A stretch of DNA of 64,000 nt. Source: Peribacillus muralis. Lineage in GTDB: Bacteria > Bacillota > Bacilli > Bacillales > DSM-1321. The notes beneath the pieces were generated by a model. That model saw only the letters and a list, made by a program, of their open reading frames with translations, was not told the DNA's origin and made no database searches. A program made the position numbers and the translations under genes. Shown here in pieces: positions 19,001 through 29,395 of the stretch (position 1 is the stretch's first letter; each line of letters begins with the position of its first letter). The stretch spans positions 26,884 to 90,883 of the forward strand of contig NZ_LMBV01000001.1 in NCBI RefSeq assembly GCF_001439925.1, given 5' to 3'.

Positions 19001-19419
19001 GCGATGAAGATGGTGATATTGAAGCGGTCGCTTTCCCGAATGTGTATAAACAACATTCTGTGGAATTGAGCCAAGGGCAACTCGTCATGCTGCAAGGAAC
19101 GCTGGAGGAACGGGACGGTAAAAACCAGCTCTTGATCAAAAACGTCTATTCACTCGAAAAAGTGAAGCAGATGAAGGAAGAGAAAAACGGAACGATTTTC
19201 CTTAAAATTGAAGCTGACAAGCAAACGAAGGAAACGCTGCAAAAAATAAAAAAAATTTTATTGCAGCACGGCGGCGAAACGAAGGTGATGCTTTTTTATG
19301 AAAGGGAAAACCGCTATGTACAGCTATCTTATTGGGATTGGGTCAATCCTACGGAAAGTTTGATGCAGTCATTAATTGACATGGTTGGAAAAGGGAATGT
19401 GGTTTACAAGAAAGAATAA
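16060..19419 (+). CDS. dnaE: DNA polymerase III alpha subunit DnaE
   Basis: The second replicative polymerase of low-GC Gram-positives, which extends primers on the lagging strand before handing over to PolC. It has 1119 residues. The N-terminal PHP domain begins YTHLHIQSGYS. The palm carries GPGRGSAAGS and the catalytic PDIDID (382-387), whose aspartates bind magnesium. The fingers include the RPGPMENIP segment. A helix-hairpin-helix region lies near 800 (IKGIGG), and an OB domain and tail extend to the end. There is no exonuclease insertion in PHP, as expected for DnaE rather than PolC. The start is GTG 16060, nine bases after GGTGGGAG. Confidence 0.96.
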   Translation: MYTHLHIQSGYSLLTSTVKITELVAKAKADGCTSLALTDRNVMYGSVYFYKECKRQGIKPIIGILADVLDEREAAHGLLLLAKNLQGYQNLLKISSAIKTKSPSGIPLNWLKGYSKGLIAITPGAEGQIETLLKEERPEEAQQAARRFQQIFGADNFYASIQRLSIANEQEGNEAISLLSRELGINVVATNPVYYLNESDALAQEVLLAIGNGDKLADDTHTVLESKQYYLKSRTEMAELFHDRPDALENTLLIAGQCNLDIPFHRSLLPKYPTEDEVTAEEMLEAVCFEGLKKKLPNAPIEYEERLRYELDVITKMKFSDYFLIVWDFMKFAKDHHILTGPGRGSAAGSMVAYVLSITDVDPIEHALLFERFLNPERISMPDIDIDFPDNRREEVIAYVAKKYGEFHVAQIITFGTLAAKAALRDTGRVFGLNTKEQEAVSKMIPNRLGITLPEAFKESKKLREFVNESELHQLLFQTALLLEGLPRHASTHAAGVVISDQALTEHIPIQGGHDGIHLTQYPMDLLEELGLLKMDFLGLRNLTLIDNILKNIQKGTGRKLDLSQITMDDPETLALLGRGETTGVFQFESDGIRKVLIKLKPSRFEDIVAVNALYRPGPMENIPLFIERKHGLAPIDYLHEDLRDILEPTYGVIVYQEQIMQIASRLAGFSLGEADLLRRAVSKKKKDVLDQERQHFVSGALQQGYSEKTADEIYTLIVRFANYGFNRSHAVAYSVIAYQLGYLKTHHPEYFMAALMTSVIGNDDKVFQYIREAKKKGITILAPSINQSGYPFLPEKEGIRFSLGAIKGIGGTVLKEIFAARRQKRFEDLFDFCLRVSGKIVNRKVLEALVNSGALDEFGEDRATLLASLDVAISHTELVNPGDDLFDMFSDGEFSLKPKYNKVDPIPIEDKLLLEKGALGLYLSNHPVTSYRELFRYFGCLSIDEATHKKESKILLGAYITSIKTIRTKKGDVMAFLSVSDEDGDIEAVAFPNVYKQHSVELSQGQLVMLQGTLEERDGKNQLLIKNVYSLEKVKQMKEEKNGTIFLKIEADKQTKETLQKIKKILLQHGGETKVMLFYERENRYVQLSYWDWVNPTESLMQSLIDMVGKGNVVYKKE

Positions 19420-19422
19420 CTA

Positions 19423-19451
19423 TTTTATAACTTTAATAGGTATGTTATATT
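19423..19451 (+). promoter_or_regulatory. Promoter of the malic enzyme-regulator-accDA cluster
   Basis: TTTATA (19423-19428), a 17-base spacer and extended -10 TGTTATATT (19443-19451). The 11-mer TATGTTATATT (19441-19451) also fits the CcpN site consensus TRTGHYATAYW as I recall it, but only one copy is present. Confidence 0.5.
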
Positions 19452-19465
19452 GAAAACAGGCCGCT

Positions 19466-19478
19466 GTGGTCTGACCAC
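19466..19478 (+). promoter_or_regulatory. FadR/GntR-type operator upstream of the malic enzyme
   Basis: GTGGTCTGACCAC is a perfect palindrome of the TGGTNNNACCA type bound by FadR-subfamily GntR regulators. It lies about 15 bases after the -10 box, where binding would block elongation. A regulator of that subfamily is encoded in the same cluster, at 20781. Confidence 0.65.
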
Positions 19479-19533
19479 TAGATTTCAGCATATAATATCA
19501 GGTTTTTACCCAATTCGTTTTAGGAGTGAAAAT

Positions 19534-20775
19534 ATGTCATTAAGAGAAGAAGCTTTACATATGCATCGCTTGCATCAAGGAAAACTAGAAACAGTTTCTA
19601 AAGTGCCGGTTAGGAATGCGGTAGATTTGAGCCTCGCTTACTCTCCTGGAGTTGCAGAACCTTGTAAAGAAATATACGACAAGCCAGAAACCGTACATGA
19701 CTACACGATGAAAGGGAATACTGTCGCCGTGATTTCCGATGGGACGGCTGTGCTGGGGCTTGGAAACATTGGTCCTGAAGCCGCTTTACCGGTTATGGAA
19801 GGTAAAGCCGTGTTATTTAAAAGCTTTGCAGGAGTGGACGCTTTTCCGATTTGTTTAAAAACGACGGATGTGGATAAAATTGTAGAGACCGTTAAATTAC
19901 TCGAGCCGACATTCGGGGGAGTGAATTTAGAGGACATTGCCGCACCGAATTGCTTTGAAATTGAAGAACGACTTAAGAAAGAAATGAATATCCCTGTTTT
20001 TCATGATGATCAGCACGGTACAGCGATTGTAACCGTAGCAGGTCTTGTAAATGCTTTACGCCTTGTTGATAAATCGATTTCAGAAATTAAAGTAGTGGCG
20101 AATGGGGCCGGCGCTGCTGGCATCGCCATCATTAAATTGCTTTATAGCTATGGAGTTCGCGACATCATTATGTGTGACACGAAGGGTGCCATTTATGAAG
20201 GCCGTACGACAGGCATGAATGATATTAAAGAACAAGTGGCGAAAGTGACCAATCGAAATAAGGTTTCAGGACCTTTGGAAGCGGTCATCCAAAACGCGGA
20301 TGTGTTTATAGGTGTTTCTGCCGCAGGTGCGTTGACTAAAGAAATGGTTTCAGCAATGAACCGGGATGCGATCATTTTCGCGATGGCCAATCCGGATCCG
20401 GAAATCATGCCTGAGGATGCGAAAGCTGCGGGTGCAAGAGTGGTTGGTACAGGTCGTTCGGATTTCCCGAATCAGGTCAATAACGTTCTTGCCTTCCCAG
20501 GGATTTTCCGTGGGGCATTGGATGTACGTGCGACTCATATCAATGAAAAAATGAAGGTTGCTGCAGTAAAAGCCATTGCCGGTTTAATACAGGAACATGA
20601 GTTGAACGAAGACTACGTTATCCCTGCTCCATTTGATGAGAGGGTAGCACCTGCCGTTGCGGCTGCTGTTGCAAAAGCAGCGATGGAAACGGGAGTAGCT
20701 AGAATTCATGTCGATCCTGAGATAATTAAAGAAAAAACAAGGAAATTAGCGATTATTGGAAAAAGTGAGGAATAA
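19534..20775 (+). CDS. ytsJ: NADP-type malic enzyme (YtsJ-like)
   Basis: Decarboxylates malate to pyruvate with reduction of NAD(P), which can supply NADPH. The start ATG 19534 (413 residues) follows TAGGAGTG; the longer frame would run through the promoter and operator. Visible motifs are AYSPGVAEP-like LAYSPGVAEPC, the divalent-metal segment EDIAAPNCFEIEE, HDDQHGTA and the dinucleotide-binding GAGAAGIAI. It ends five bases before the regulator gene. B. subtilis YtsJ, the main NADP-dependent malic enzyme, also lies between dnaE and accD. Confidence 0.93.
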   Translation: MSLREEALHMHRLHQGKLETVSKVPVRNAVDLSLAYSPGVAEPCKEIYDKPETVHDYTMKGNTVAVISDGTAVLGLGNIGPEAALPVMEGKAVLFKSFAGVDAFPICLKTTDVDKIVETVKLLEPTFGGVNLEDIAAPNCFEIEERLKKEMNIPVFHDDQHGTAIVTVAGLVNALRLVDKSISEIKVVANGAGAAGIAIIKLLYSYGVRDIIMCDTKGAIYEGRTTGMNDIKEQVAKVTNRNKVSGPLEAVIQNADVFIGVSAAGALTKEMVSAMNRDAIIFAMANPDPEIMPEDAKAAGARVVGTGRSDFPNQVNNVLAFPGIFRGALDVRATHINEKMKVAAVKAIAGLIQEHELNEDYVIPAPFDERVAPAVAAAVAKAAMETGVARIHVDPEIIKEKTRKLAIIGKSEE

Positions 20776-20780
20776 TTAAT

Positions 20781-21410
20781 TTGAAAGATCGTACTTCTTC
20801 ATCCAAAATTTATCTCGATGTCGTTGAGAGCCTACGCAGCATGATTGAAGCGGACAGTCTCTTGCCGGGGGATAAGATCCCTTCGGAAAGGGAGCTGTCG
20901 GATCGTTTGAATGTCGGTCGTTCCTCAGTCCGTGAGGCATTGCGTGCCTTGGAGCTATTAGGATTGATAGAAACGAGGCGTGGTGAAGGGACGTTTATCA
21001 GGGATTTCCAGGAGCATAAGCTAGTAGAGCTTCTGGGAACCTTTTTTTTGCAAGACAAAAAGGTACAACAAGACTTGGCTGAGACGAAAAGGTTAATTGA
21101 AATTGACTGTTTAAGGATCGTCGCTTTTTTCGCAAAGGCTGAAGATATCAAACGACTAGTGGGCTGGGTCAAAGCTGAGGAGTTTCGTGATGACGATTTC
21201 TTCTTAAGAATAGCGATATTGAATCGAAATCGATTACTTGAGAGAATTTGGCGTATTGTCAACAGCTATGCTAGAACATCAGAGATGGTCCAAGGGAATG
21301 TGAAAAAAGAAGATTATCTGACACTTCTTACATATTTGCTCGAACGGGATGAAGAAAAAGCTATCGAAACGTATCTTATTAGAATTAGGAATATGTCGAA
21401 GGACGAGTGA
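20781..21410 (+). CDS. FadR-subfamily GntR transcriptional regulator
   Basis: A 209-residue regulator with an N-terminal GntR winged helix (about 8-75; LPPGDKIPSEREL-like LLPGDKIPSERELSDRL, then GRSSVREALRALE) and a helical C-terminal domain. The latter aligns with the FCD fold, but the histidines that normally bind a metal are missing: the usual FH in the D-x-x-FH helix reads FF (DDDFFLRIAILN), and the last helix lacks His. The only histidine in the protein is near residue 79. The start is TTG 20781 with GTGAGGAA upstream. Sitting between malic enzyme and accD, and next to a matching palindrome at 19466, it probably controls this cluster. The ligand is unknown. Confidence 0.88.
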   Translation: MKDRTSSSKIYLDVVESLRSMIEADSLLPGDKIPSERELSDRLNVGRSSVREALRALELLGLIETRRGEGTFIRDFQEHKLVELLGTFFLQDKKVQQDLAETKRLIEIDCLRIVAFFAKAEDIKRLVGWVKAEEFRDDDFFLRIAILNRNRLLERIWRIVNSYARTSEMVQGNVKKEDYLTLLTYLLERDEEKAIETYLIRIRNMSKDE

Positions 21411-21500
21411 CACCTTTTTACACGATACTAATTTTATTTCTGATATAGTTTGTACCAAGTATCATAAAATGGATAATTGGTGGTAAAGGGAGGATTAAGC

Positions 21501-22364
21501 TTGCTTAAAGAGCTATTTGCGAAATCTAAGAAGAAATATGCAACGGTTCCTTTAGATCGGGAGAAACAAGATGTACCAGAAGGAATTATGACAAAATGCC
21601 CAGGCTGTAAAAAAATCATGTATACAAAAGAGTTATTGAAAAACAAGAAAGTCTGCCTACATTGCGGGTTCCATCATTCGATGTCTTCACATGAACGTAT
21701 CGAATGTTTATTTGATTCCGGCAGTTTCAAGGAATTCGATAAAGAAATGATTTCCGTCAATCCACTTGAATTTCCGGATTACTTGGATAAATTGGAGAAA
21801 GATAAAAAGAAAGCCAAAATTAACGAAGCCGTCGTTACGGGATTAGGGAGCATCAATGGATACCAAGTTTCGACAGCCATCATGGATTCCAATTTCCGGA
21901 TGGGAAGCATGGGCTCGGTTGTTGGTGAAAAAATCACCCGTGCCATTGAACGGGCAGGTGAATTGAAGATCCCGTTCATCATCTTTACAGCATCAGGCGG
22001 TGCCCGGATGCAAGAAGGCGTACTGAGCTTGATGCAGATGGCCAAGACAAGTGCTGCCCTCAAGATGTTCAGCAATGAAGGTGGTTTGATCGTTTCGATG
22101 ATGACCCATCCGACAACGGGTGGGGTTTCGGCAAGCTTCGCGTCACTTGGTGATATTAACCTTGCCGAACCTGGGGCCTTGATTGGCTTTGCGGGACGAA
22201 GGATCATTGAACAGACGATTCATGAAGAGCTTCCTGAAGACTTCCAAACCGCTGAATTTTTAATGAAGCACGGTCAATTGGATGCTGTCGTTAAGCGTAC
22301 CGAATTGAAAGAAACCTTGACGACGATCCTTAAAATTCATGCCCCGGGTGGTGAATGGTCATGA
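21501..22364 (+). CDS. accD: Acetyl-CoA carboxylase, carboxyltransferase beta subunit
   Basis: Together with AccA it transfers the carboxyl group from biotin to acetyl-CoA, producing malonyl-CoA for fatty-acid synthesis. A four-cysteine zinc ribbon (C33, C36, C52, C55) is followed by the crotonase-like carboxyltransferase fold with GGARMQEG and [13 protein letters not shown] 21501 (287 residues) is chosen because AAAGGGAGG lies eight bases upstream and the product then begins MLKELF as in homologues. It overlaps accA by four bases (ATGA). Confidence 0.95.
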   Translation: MLKELFAKSKKKYATVPLDREKQDVPEGIMTKCPGCKKIMYTKELLKNKKVCLHCGFHHSMSSHERIECLFDSGSFKEFDKEMISVNPLEFPDYLDKLEKDKKKAKINEAVVTGLGSINGYQVSTAIMDSNFRMGSMGSVVGEKITRAIERAGELKIPFIIFTASGGARMQEGVLSLMQMAKTSAALKMFSNEGGLIVSMMTHPTTGGVSASFASLGDINLAEPGALIGFAGRRIIEQTIHEELPEDFQTAEFLMKHGQLDAVVKRTELKETLTTILKIHAPGGEWS

Positions 22365-23347
22365 TTTATGAGTTAGAGTTCGAGCGTCCAATTACGGACC
22401 TGAGAAATAAAATTAAAGAACTGAAGACCATTACGAAAGATGCTGATGTTGATCTTACGGTAGAAATCGCAACGTTGGAAAACCGTTTGGAAAAGCTGGA
22501 AGTGGATATTTATGACCATTTAAAACCGTGGGATCGAGTGCAGATTGCCCGGCATCCAGCCCGCCCTACTACGCTTGATTACATCCCGTTATTATTCAAT
22601 GACTTCATCGAGTTTCATGGAGATCGTTATTATGGTGATGATGAGGCGATTGTGGCTGGCATCGCACAGTTCAATGGACGGGCCGTGACCGTCATCGGCC
22701 ATCAACGCGGCAAGGATACGAAGGAAAATATCCGTCGTAACTTCGGCATGCCTCATCCAGAAGGCTACCGGAAAGCGCTGCGTTTGATGAAGCAGGCGGA
22801 AAAATTCAATCGCCCGATCATTTGCTTTATCGATACGAAGGGAGCTTTCCCTGGTAAAGCTGCTGAAGAACGCGGCCAGAGTGAAGCCATTGCCAAAAAT
22901 CTTTTTGAAATGGCCGGGCTGAAAGTGCCGATCATAAGCATTGTCATCGGTGAAGGTGGAAGTGGCGGTGCCTTGGCACTCGGAGTTGGCGATCGGATTT
23001 TCATGCTTGAGAATTCAACATACTCTGTCATTTCTCCAGAAGGGGCGGCTGCGCTATTATGGAAGGATGCCTCCCAAGCTAAAAGAGCTGCTGAAACGAT
23101 GAAGATTACGGCTCCTGACTTGAATCGTTTGGGGGTCATCGATGAAATCATCCCGGAAGTAAAAGGCGGAGCCCACCGGAATGCAAATGCACAGGCAGAA
23201 GCGATCAAGGAAATCTTGAAACGCTCATTTAATGAGCTTCTTCCTTTGAATGGTGAGGATCTCATCAACCAGCGTTACATGAAATTCAAGAAAATCGGTG
23301 AATATGAATTTGCAAACCAACCTAAGGAAGCCAAACAGCATTCATAA
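22361..23347 (+). CDS. accA: Acetyl-CoA carboxylase, carboxyltransferase alpha subunit
   Basis: Partner of AccD in the carboxyltransferase tetramer. It has 328 residues, with an N-terminal coiled segment (about 5-45) and the carboxyltransferase core containing [16 protein letters not shown] and [13 protein letters not shown] 22361 overlaps the accD TGA and has GGGTGGTGA six bases upstream. The ATG at 22355 has no room for a ribosome-binding site. A terminator follows, so the cluster ytsJ-regulator-accD-accA could form one transcript ending at about 23390. Confidence 0.95.
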   Translation: MIYELEFERPITDLRNKIKELKTITKDADVDLTVEIATLENRLEKLEVDIYDHLKPWDRVQIARHPARPTTLDYIPLLFNDFIEFHGDRYYGDDEAIVAGIAQFNGRAVTVIGHQRGKDTKENIRRNFGMPHPEGYRKALRLMKQAEKFNRPIICFIDTKGAFPGKAAEERGQSEAIAKNLFEMAGLKVPIISIVIGEGGSGGALALGVGDRIFMLENSTYSVISPEGAAALLWKDASQAKRAAETMKITAPDLNRLGVIDEIIPEVKGGAHRNANAQAEAIKEILKRSFNELLPLNGEDLINQRYMKFKKIGEYEFANQPKEAKQHS

Positions 23348-23361
23348 ACACTGTGCAAAGG

Positions 23362-23393
23362 AAAAACGTGCTGCCTAGGGCATCACGTTTTTT
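23362..23393 (+). terminator. Terminator after accA
   Basis: aaaacgtgctgcc and ggcatcacgtttt form a stem with one mismatch, followed by T residues. Confidence 0.85.
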
Positions 23394-23547
23394 CAGCCTT
23401 TCTTATGGAGCAAGAGCATTCGTTACCGAAACCGTTAAAGCGTCAGAATGTAAACATTCGTGTCATTTTACTTCAATTTCTGAACAAAATCGGTTAGTCT
23501 TATAACATCAAGTAAGTATAAGTAAAATAGTTTCTGCTTATTGAAGC

Positions 23548-23575
23548 TTGAAAAAGGGTACAATGGTATTATAAA
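23548..23575 (+). promoter_or_regulatory. Promoter of pfkA-pyk
   Basis: TTGAAA (23548-23553), a 16-base spacer and TATAAA (23570-23575), about 40 bases before pfkA. Confidence 0.5.
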
Positions 23576-23612
23576 TAAAGGCTTAAATTTGATTAGTGCT
23601 GTAGAGAGGTGA

Positions 23613-24578
<966 letters not shown>

Positions 24579-24711
24579 GTCATCACAATTGCCCAATGAT
24601 CAGTATATACGCTTACGAAAATATGCAGGTTTTAAAAGTTGAGACAAAATACACTACGCCCCTGCCTCCACAAGGGACAGGCGGCGAGTTTTCCTTAAAG
24701 GAGGATTTACC

Positions 24712-26472
24712 ATGCGCAAAACGAAGATTGTTTGTACGATCGGCCCCGCAAGCGAAAGTATCGAAAAGCTGGTTCAATTAATAGAAGCGGGGATGAATGT
24801 AGCTCGGCTTAACTTTTCTCATGGCAATCATGAAGAACATGCCGCTAGAATCCGCAATATTAGGGAGGCTAGCGAAAAATCCGGGAAACAGGTTGCAATC
24901 CTGCTGGATACAAAAGGACCTGAAATACGCACCAATAACATGGAGAACGATTCCATGGAGCTGGTGGCCGGTAATGAAGTCGTCATTTCCATGAATGAAG
25001 TGCTTGGAACACCAGAGAAATTCTCGATTACCTATGAAGGGCTTCTTCATGATGTTCATGCTGGGTCGAAAATCCTTTTGGATGATGGATTGATCGGTCT
25101 TGAAGTATTGAAAATTGATGAATTAAGTAAAGAAATTCATACGAAAATATTGAATAGCGGGACACTGAAAAACAAAAAGGGTGTCAATGTACCGGGTGTT
25201 TCGGTCAATCTGCCAGGTATTACAGAGAAAGACGAACAGGATATCCTATTTGGAATTGAACAGGGTATCGATTTTGTTGCGGCATCATTTGTACGCAGAG
25301 CCTCTGACGTGCTCGAAGTGCGTGAATTACTGCAACAAAATGGAGCGGAGCATATTCAAATCATTCCAAAAATTGAAAATCAAGAAGGGGTAGACCGTCT
25401 TGACGAAATCCTCGAGGTTTCAGATGGCTTGATGGTTGCTCGTGGAGATCTTGGCGTGGAGATTCCTGCAGAAGAAGTGCCGCTAGTCCAAAAGCAAATG
25501 ATTAAAAAGTGTAACAACGCTGGAAAACCGGTCATAACGGCTACACAAATGCTCGATTCAATGCAGCGTAACCCAAGGCCGACCCGTGCTGAAGCTAGTG
25601 ACGTTGCCAACGCCATCTTTGATGGAACGGATGCGATCATGCTTTCAGGAGAAACAGCTGCTGGAACCTATCCAGTAGAAGCGGTGCAAACGATGCATAA
25701 CATTGCATCACGTGCTGAATCTGCACTCAATTATCGGGATATATTATCAATTAGAAGTAAGGTGAGCCGTCATAATGTCACGGATGCCATCGGTCAGTCG
25801 GTTGCTCATACGGCACTTAATCTTAATGCGGGAGCGATCATCACCCCTACCGAAAGCGGTCATACGGCCAGGATGATTTCTAAATATCGTCCGAAAGCAC
25901 CGATCATTGCGGTAACATCCAATGATCATGTTTCCAGAAGCCTTGCGTTAGCTTGGGGAGTTTATCCGCAAATTGGTCCAAAGGCGACGACAACGGATGA
26001 AATGCTGCAAACGGCAATCGATGAGAGCCTGCATTCCGGTTTAGTGTCCCATGGAGACTTAGTGGTCATAACAGCTGGTGTCCCTGTTGGGGAAACAGGA
26101 ACGACTAACTTGATGAAGATTCATGTGTTAGGAGAGGTTCTTCTGAAGGCGCAAGGAATCGGCAGGAAATCTGCAAAAGGTCAAGTGATCACAGCGAAGA
26201 ATGCCAAGGAAGCTTTGGAAAAAGTGACGGAAGGTTCTGTCTTGGTCACTATCGGCTCCGATCGCGATATGATGCCAGCCATTGAAAAATGTGCGGCATT
26301 GATTACCGAAGAAGGCGGATTGACAAGTCATGCAGCCGTAGTAGGTGTCACATTGGGCATTCCGGTCATCGTTGGAGCGGAAAACGCGACCAAAATCTTC
26401 AAGGATGGACAAAGAGTAACCGTCGATGCAGGTCGTGGCGTCATTTATGATGGTCATGCCAACGTTTTATAG
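24712..26472 (+). CDS. pyk: Pyruvate kinase with C-terminal PEP-utiliser domain
   Basis: Converts PEP and ADP to pyruvate and ATP. It has 586 residues, longer than the usual 470 or so, because it carries the Bacillus-type C-terminal domain (about 478-586) related to the mobile domain of PEP synthase, with the [19 protein letters not shown] segment. The catalytic core holds the ATG-side [10 protein letters not shown] motif, the LDTKGPEIR loop, the [10 protein letters not shown] metal-binding segment and MLDSM...PTRAE. AAAGGAGG (24698-24704) lies seven bases before the ATG. Confidence 0.96.
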   Translation: MRKTKIVCTIGPASESIEKLVQLIEAGMNVARLNFSHGNHEEHAARIRNIREASEKSGKQVAILLDTKGPEIRTNNMENDSMELVAGNEVVISMNEVLGTPEKFSITYEGLLHDVHAGSKILLDDGLIGLEVLKIDELSKEIHTKILNSGTLKNKKGVNVPGVSVNLPGITEKDEQDILFGIEQGIDFVAASFVRRASDVLEVRELLQQNGAEHIQIIPKIENQEGVDRLDEILEVSDGLMVARGDLGVEIPAEEVPLVQKQMIKKCNNAGKPVITATQMLDSMQRNPRPTRAEASDVANAIFDGTDAIMLSGETAAGTYPVEAVQTMHNIASRAESALNYRDILSIRSKVSRHNVTDAIGQSVAHTALNLNAGAIITPTESGHTARMISKYRPKAPIIAVTSNDHVSRSLALAWGVYPQIGPKATTTDEMLQTAIDESLHSGLVSHGDLVVITAGVPVGETGTTNLMKIHVLGEVLLKAQGIGRKSAKGQVITAKNAKEALEKVTEGSVLVTIGSDRDMMPAIEKCAALITEEGGLTSHAAVVGVTLGIPVIVGAENATKIFKDGQRVTVDAGRGVIYDGHANVL

Positions 26473-26555
26473 AAGCGGATTTTTGGCTCATTCCGTGCCA
26501 ATGAGGTAAGATAGGTGTCCCCGTACCAGAACTGGGCTGTGCAGGAGGAAAGTAA

Positions 26556-26948
26556 ATGAGATATTTTTTATTGTTTATCATTGCGATGCCGGTCGTTGAA
26601 ATTATTGTCTTATTGCTGTCAGGCAAGGTGATTGGCTTTTGGCCTACCTTGTTCCTGATTATAGCTACTGGTTTAATCGGAGCCTATCTGGCTAAAAAGC
26701 AAGGGATGGAAACGTGGAGAAAGGCACAGGAACAGATTCGTTATGGAATGATGCCGGGAAATGAAATCATTGATGGGATTTGTATTTTTATCGGAGCTGC
26801 TTTGCTGCTGTCCCCAGGTCTCATCTCGGATATCATCGGATTGATCCTTGTGTTTCCGCCAACCCGGAATCTCCTCAAACCGATTGTGATCCGGTTTCTC
26901 ATGAACAGGATGAACAAAGGAAAAGTCACCATCATCAGGCATAAATAA
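26556..26948 (+). CDS. fxsA: FxsA family membrane protein
   Basis: A 130-residue cytoplasmic membrane protein with four hydrophobic segments: residues 1-20, about 27-46, about 74-90, and a weaker one about 92-104. The FxsA family is recognised by the LISDIIGLILVFPPTR region. E. coli FxsA modulates phage F exclusion; the role in bacilli, where the gene is known as ytzA, is unknown. CAGGAGG precedes the ATG, and a strong terminator ends the gene. Confidence 0.85.
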   Translation: MRYFLLFIIAMPVVEIIVLLLSGKVIGFWPTLFLIIATGLIGAYLAKKQGMETWRKAQEQIRYGMMPGNEIIDGICIFIGAALLLSPGLISDIIGLILVFPPTRNLLKPIVIRFLMNRMNKGKVTIIRHK

Positions 26949-26951
26949 TAT

Positions 26952-26994
26952 AAGGCTGTCTAAAGGCTCACGCTTTTAGACAGCCTTTTTATTT
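26952..26994 (+). terminator. Terminator after fxsA
   Basis: aaggctgtctaaa and tttagacagcctt form a 13-bp stem followed by T residues. Confidence 0.88.
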
Positions 26995-27069
26995 TGGGGA
27001 AATAAGGTGAAGTTTCTCCAGTATGTCAGTTTGTGGACAAAAGTGATTTAGAATTTCCACCTATAGTAA

Positions 27070-27300
27070 GAGATTTAAGTCGTATCTGCGGCTTCTGTTG
27101 CTCTAACTTTCTTTCTCAACCGGATGTTCAATAAGTGGCTCTAAGATTTGACTGTCATGTGTATCTCCAGTTGTTACAATCGTTGTCAATACAGAACCGT
27201 TGCCCTATTGCAGCGTTATTTAAACTGTTTTGTTCGTTCTTCATTTACATAGTAGTCATTCTCGTAAACAGTCGTACTTTAATTCAGAAAATGAAAGAGA
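27070..27300 (-). pseudogene. Remnant of an IS1182-like transposase
   Basis: Reading the minus strand in shifting frames gives pieces typical of the DDE-transposase C-terminal half: DYYVNEERTKQFK (around 27225-27258), GSVLTTIVTTGDTHDSQILE continuing to PLIEHPVEKES (around 27107-27205), and KVRATEAADTT (around 27077-27110). Stops and frameshifts separate them. The THDS and AAD motifs and the spacing fit IS1182/IS4-type transposases from memory; no search could be run. It lies between fxsA and aceB. The remaining stretch to 27600 shows no gene. Confidence 0.6.
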
Positions 27301-27451
27301 AATCACCGGCAGCCTCTACTTTCGAACCAAGTGGCTTAGAAATCAGTTAAGTTAAAAGTAATCATGGTCATGTCCGTTTAATAAAATCTAAAACAAATTA
27401 GAATTTAGGGGAAAAATGCAATCTAAAAGTTGAAATCAGTACAACCCATAA

Positions 27452-27494
27452 AAAATGTAGACAAACTCACTTTTCAACTATAGTGTCTACATTT
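27452..27494. terminator. Hairpin upstream of aceB
   Basis: aaaatgtagaca pairs with tgtctacatttt around a 19-base loop. It could be a terminator for transcripts entering from either side or an end of the decayed insertion. Confidence 0.5.
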
Positions 27495-27602
27495 TGGCAT
27501 CCCGAAGTTTCTGCAATTGTATTTTTATTCCACGAGATGTATCGTGCTCTGTTTCACCACCAAAGAATCAAATACGACTGGCAATGATGGAAAAATGACT
27601 AG

Positions 27603-27616
27603 TGAAAACGTTGATT
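27603..27616 (+). promoter_or_regulatory. Cre-like site upstream of aceBA
   Basis: TGAAAACGTTGATT matches the CcpA site consensus TGWAANCGNTNWCA at all but the last two positions. It lies about 55 bases before the -35 box. Catabolite repression of a glyoxylate-shunt operon would make sense, but this single site is only suggestive. Confidence 0.35.
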
Positions 27617-27670
27617 TTACAGCCTTTTTTTACCTTGTTCTCATTTTTCTGAATTTTTTAGAAAAAACTG

Positions 27671-27700
27671 GTGACAAATTTATACAACGTGTTATATAAT
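27671..27700 (+). promoter_or_regulatory. Promoter of aceBA
   Basis: GTGACA (27671-27676), an 18-base spacer and a perfect TATAAT (27695-27700). Confidence 0.65.
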
Positions 27701-27765
27701 ACAAACAGGAAATGAAACACCTGTATTATAACATAAGGGGATTGGAAAGGAAGTGGAGAGGCTAC

Positions 27766-29358
27766 ATGATTACGGAAGCAAAAGGCTTACAAATAATAGG
27801 CAACATTAAGCCGGAATATGAGCAAATACTTACGGCGGAAGCTCTTCAATTCATTGAAAGAATGGAGCGGCATTTCAGTGAAAGAAGAAAGGGACTTTTA
27901 GAACGTCGCAATATCGTTCAAGAAGACTTGAATCAAGGCTGGCTGCCTGATTTCCTTGAAGAAACGAAGCAAATTCGTGAAAGTGATTGGACCGTTGCCC
28001 CGCTCCCGCATGACCTGCAAGACCGCAGGGTTGAAATTACCGGGCCGGTCGATCGGAAGATGATCATTAATGCCATGAACTCGGGTGCCAATGTGTTTAT
28101 GGCTGATTTTGAAGACGCCAACTCACCTACTTGGGACAACTGCATGGAGGGCCAGCTGAATTTGCGCGATGCCATCAGAGGTACGATTTCATTCGAAAAC
28201 CCAAATGGGAAAGTATACGAATTAAAGGGAAAAACAGCTGTACTGAAAATAAGGCCCCGCGGGTGGCATTTAGAAGAAAAACATGTCCTTTTGGATGGAC
28301 AGCCAATATCAGCCAGCATATTCGACTTTGGTTTATACTTCTACCACAACGCAAAGGCATTAATAGAAAAACGAAGCGGCCCATATTTCTACCTGCCGAA
28401 AATGGAAAGCCATCTGGAAGCAAGACTATGGAATGATATATTCGTATATGCTCAGAACGATTTGAGAATCCCGCAAGGAACCATCAAGGCAACGGTATTG
28501 ATAGAAACGATTCTTGCCGCATTTGAAATGGACGAAATTCTGTACGAGCTGAAGGAACATTCGGCAGGCCTGAACTGTGGCCGCTGGGATTATATATTTA
28601 GTTTCCTGAAAAAATTCCGTAATTCGGATGATGTCATTTTCCCTGATCGCTTGCAGGTCACGATGACTGTACCGAACATGAGGGCATATTCCTTATTGGC
28701 AATTAAAACATGCCACACTCGAAATGCTCCGGCAATCGGGGGAATGGCCGCACAAATCCCGGTGAAAAATGATCCGGTCAAGAATGATGAGGCTTTTGCA
28801 AAAGTCCGGGCCGATAAGGAGCGTGAGGCAAGGGACGGGCATGATGGAACATGGGTGGCACATCCAGGTATGGTAAGTGCGGCTAAAGAGGTGTTTGACC
28901 TGCTTGTTCCAAAACCGAATCAAATTTACCGAAAACGTGAAGATGTACATGTAACAGCCAAAGAGTTGCTTCAAGTACCCGAAGGAACGATCACTGAAGC
29001 AGGATTGAGGACGAACATTAACGTCGGCATCCAATATATTGCTTCTTGGTTAAGCGGTAGAGGGGCTGCACCGATTAATAACTTAATGGAAGATGCAGCA
29101 ACGGCCGAAATTTCAAGAGCTCAAGTTTGGCAATGGATCCGTCATCCAAAAGGGATTCTCGATGATGGCAGGAAAATAGACAAGGCGTTATTCCATCAAA
29201 TCAAAGCGGAAGAAGTGGCTGCGATTAAATTGGAGGTAGGGGAAGAAGCCTTCAAAACAGGAAAGTTCGCAGAGTCTACTAAACTATTTGAAGAATTGAT
29301 CGAAAGAGATGAGTTTGCTGATTTCTTAACCAATCCGGCATACGAACAATTATCATAA
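27766..29358 (+). CDS. aceB: Malate synthase A
   Basis: Condenses glyoxylate with acetyl-CoA to give malate, the second step of the glyoxylate shunt. It has 530 residues from ATG 27766, which follows GGAGAGG. The upstream in-frame ATG at 27712 lies right after the promoter and has no ribosome-binding site. The family signature around [20 protein letters not shown], the [11 protein letters not shown] motif with the catalytic Arg, and CGRWDYIFS are intact. It pairs with aceA 37 bases downstream. B. subtilis 168 lacks this shunt; some other bacilli have it. Confidence 0.95.
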   Translation: MITEAKGLQIIGNIKPEYEQILTAEALQFIERMERHFSERRKGLLERRNIVQEDLNQGWLPDFLEETKQIRESDWTVAPLPHDLQDRRVEITGPVDRKMIINAMNSGANVFMADFEDANSPTWDNCMEGQLNLRDAIRGTISFENPNGKVYELKGKTAVLKIRPRGWHLEEKHVLLDGQPISASIFDFGLYFYHNAKALIEKRSGPYFYLPKMESHLEARLWNDIFVYAQNDLRIPQGTIKATVLIETILAAFEMDEILYELKEHSAGLNCGRWDYIFSFLKKFRNSDDVIFPDRLQVTMTVPNMRAYSLLAIKTCHTRNAPAIGGMAAQIPVKNDPVKNDEAFAKVRADKEREARDGHDGTWVAHPGMVSAAKEVFDLLVPKPNQIYRKREDVHVTAKELLQVPEGTITEAGLRTNINVGIQYIASWLSGRGAAPINNLMEDAATAEISRAQVWQWIRHPKGILDDGRKIDKALFHQIKAEEVAAIKLEVGEEAFKTGKFAESTKLFEELIERDEFADFLTNPAYEQLS

Positions 29359-29395
29359 TATTAAAAATAATGATATAAAACAGGAGGAAATGACA

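Noticed and set aside
27517-27699. 60-residue frame before aceB
   Set aside because: It has no ribosome-binding site and runs through the cre-like site and the aceBA promoter.
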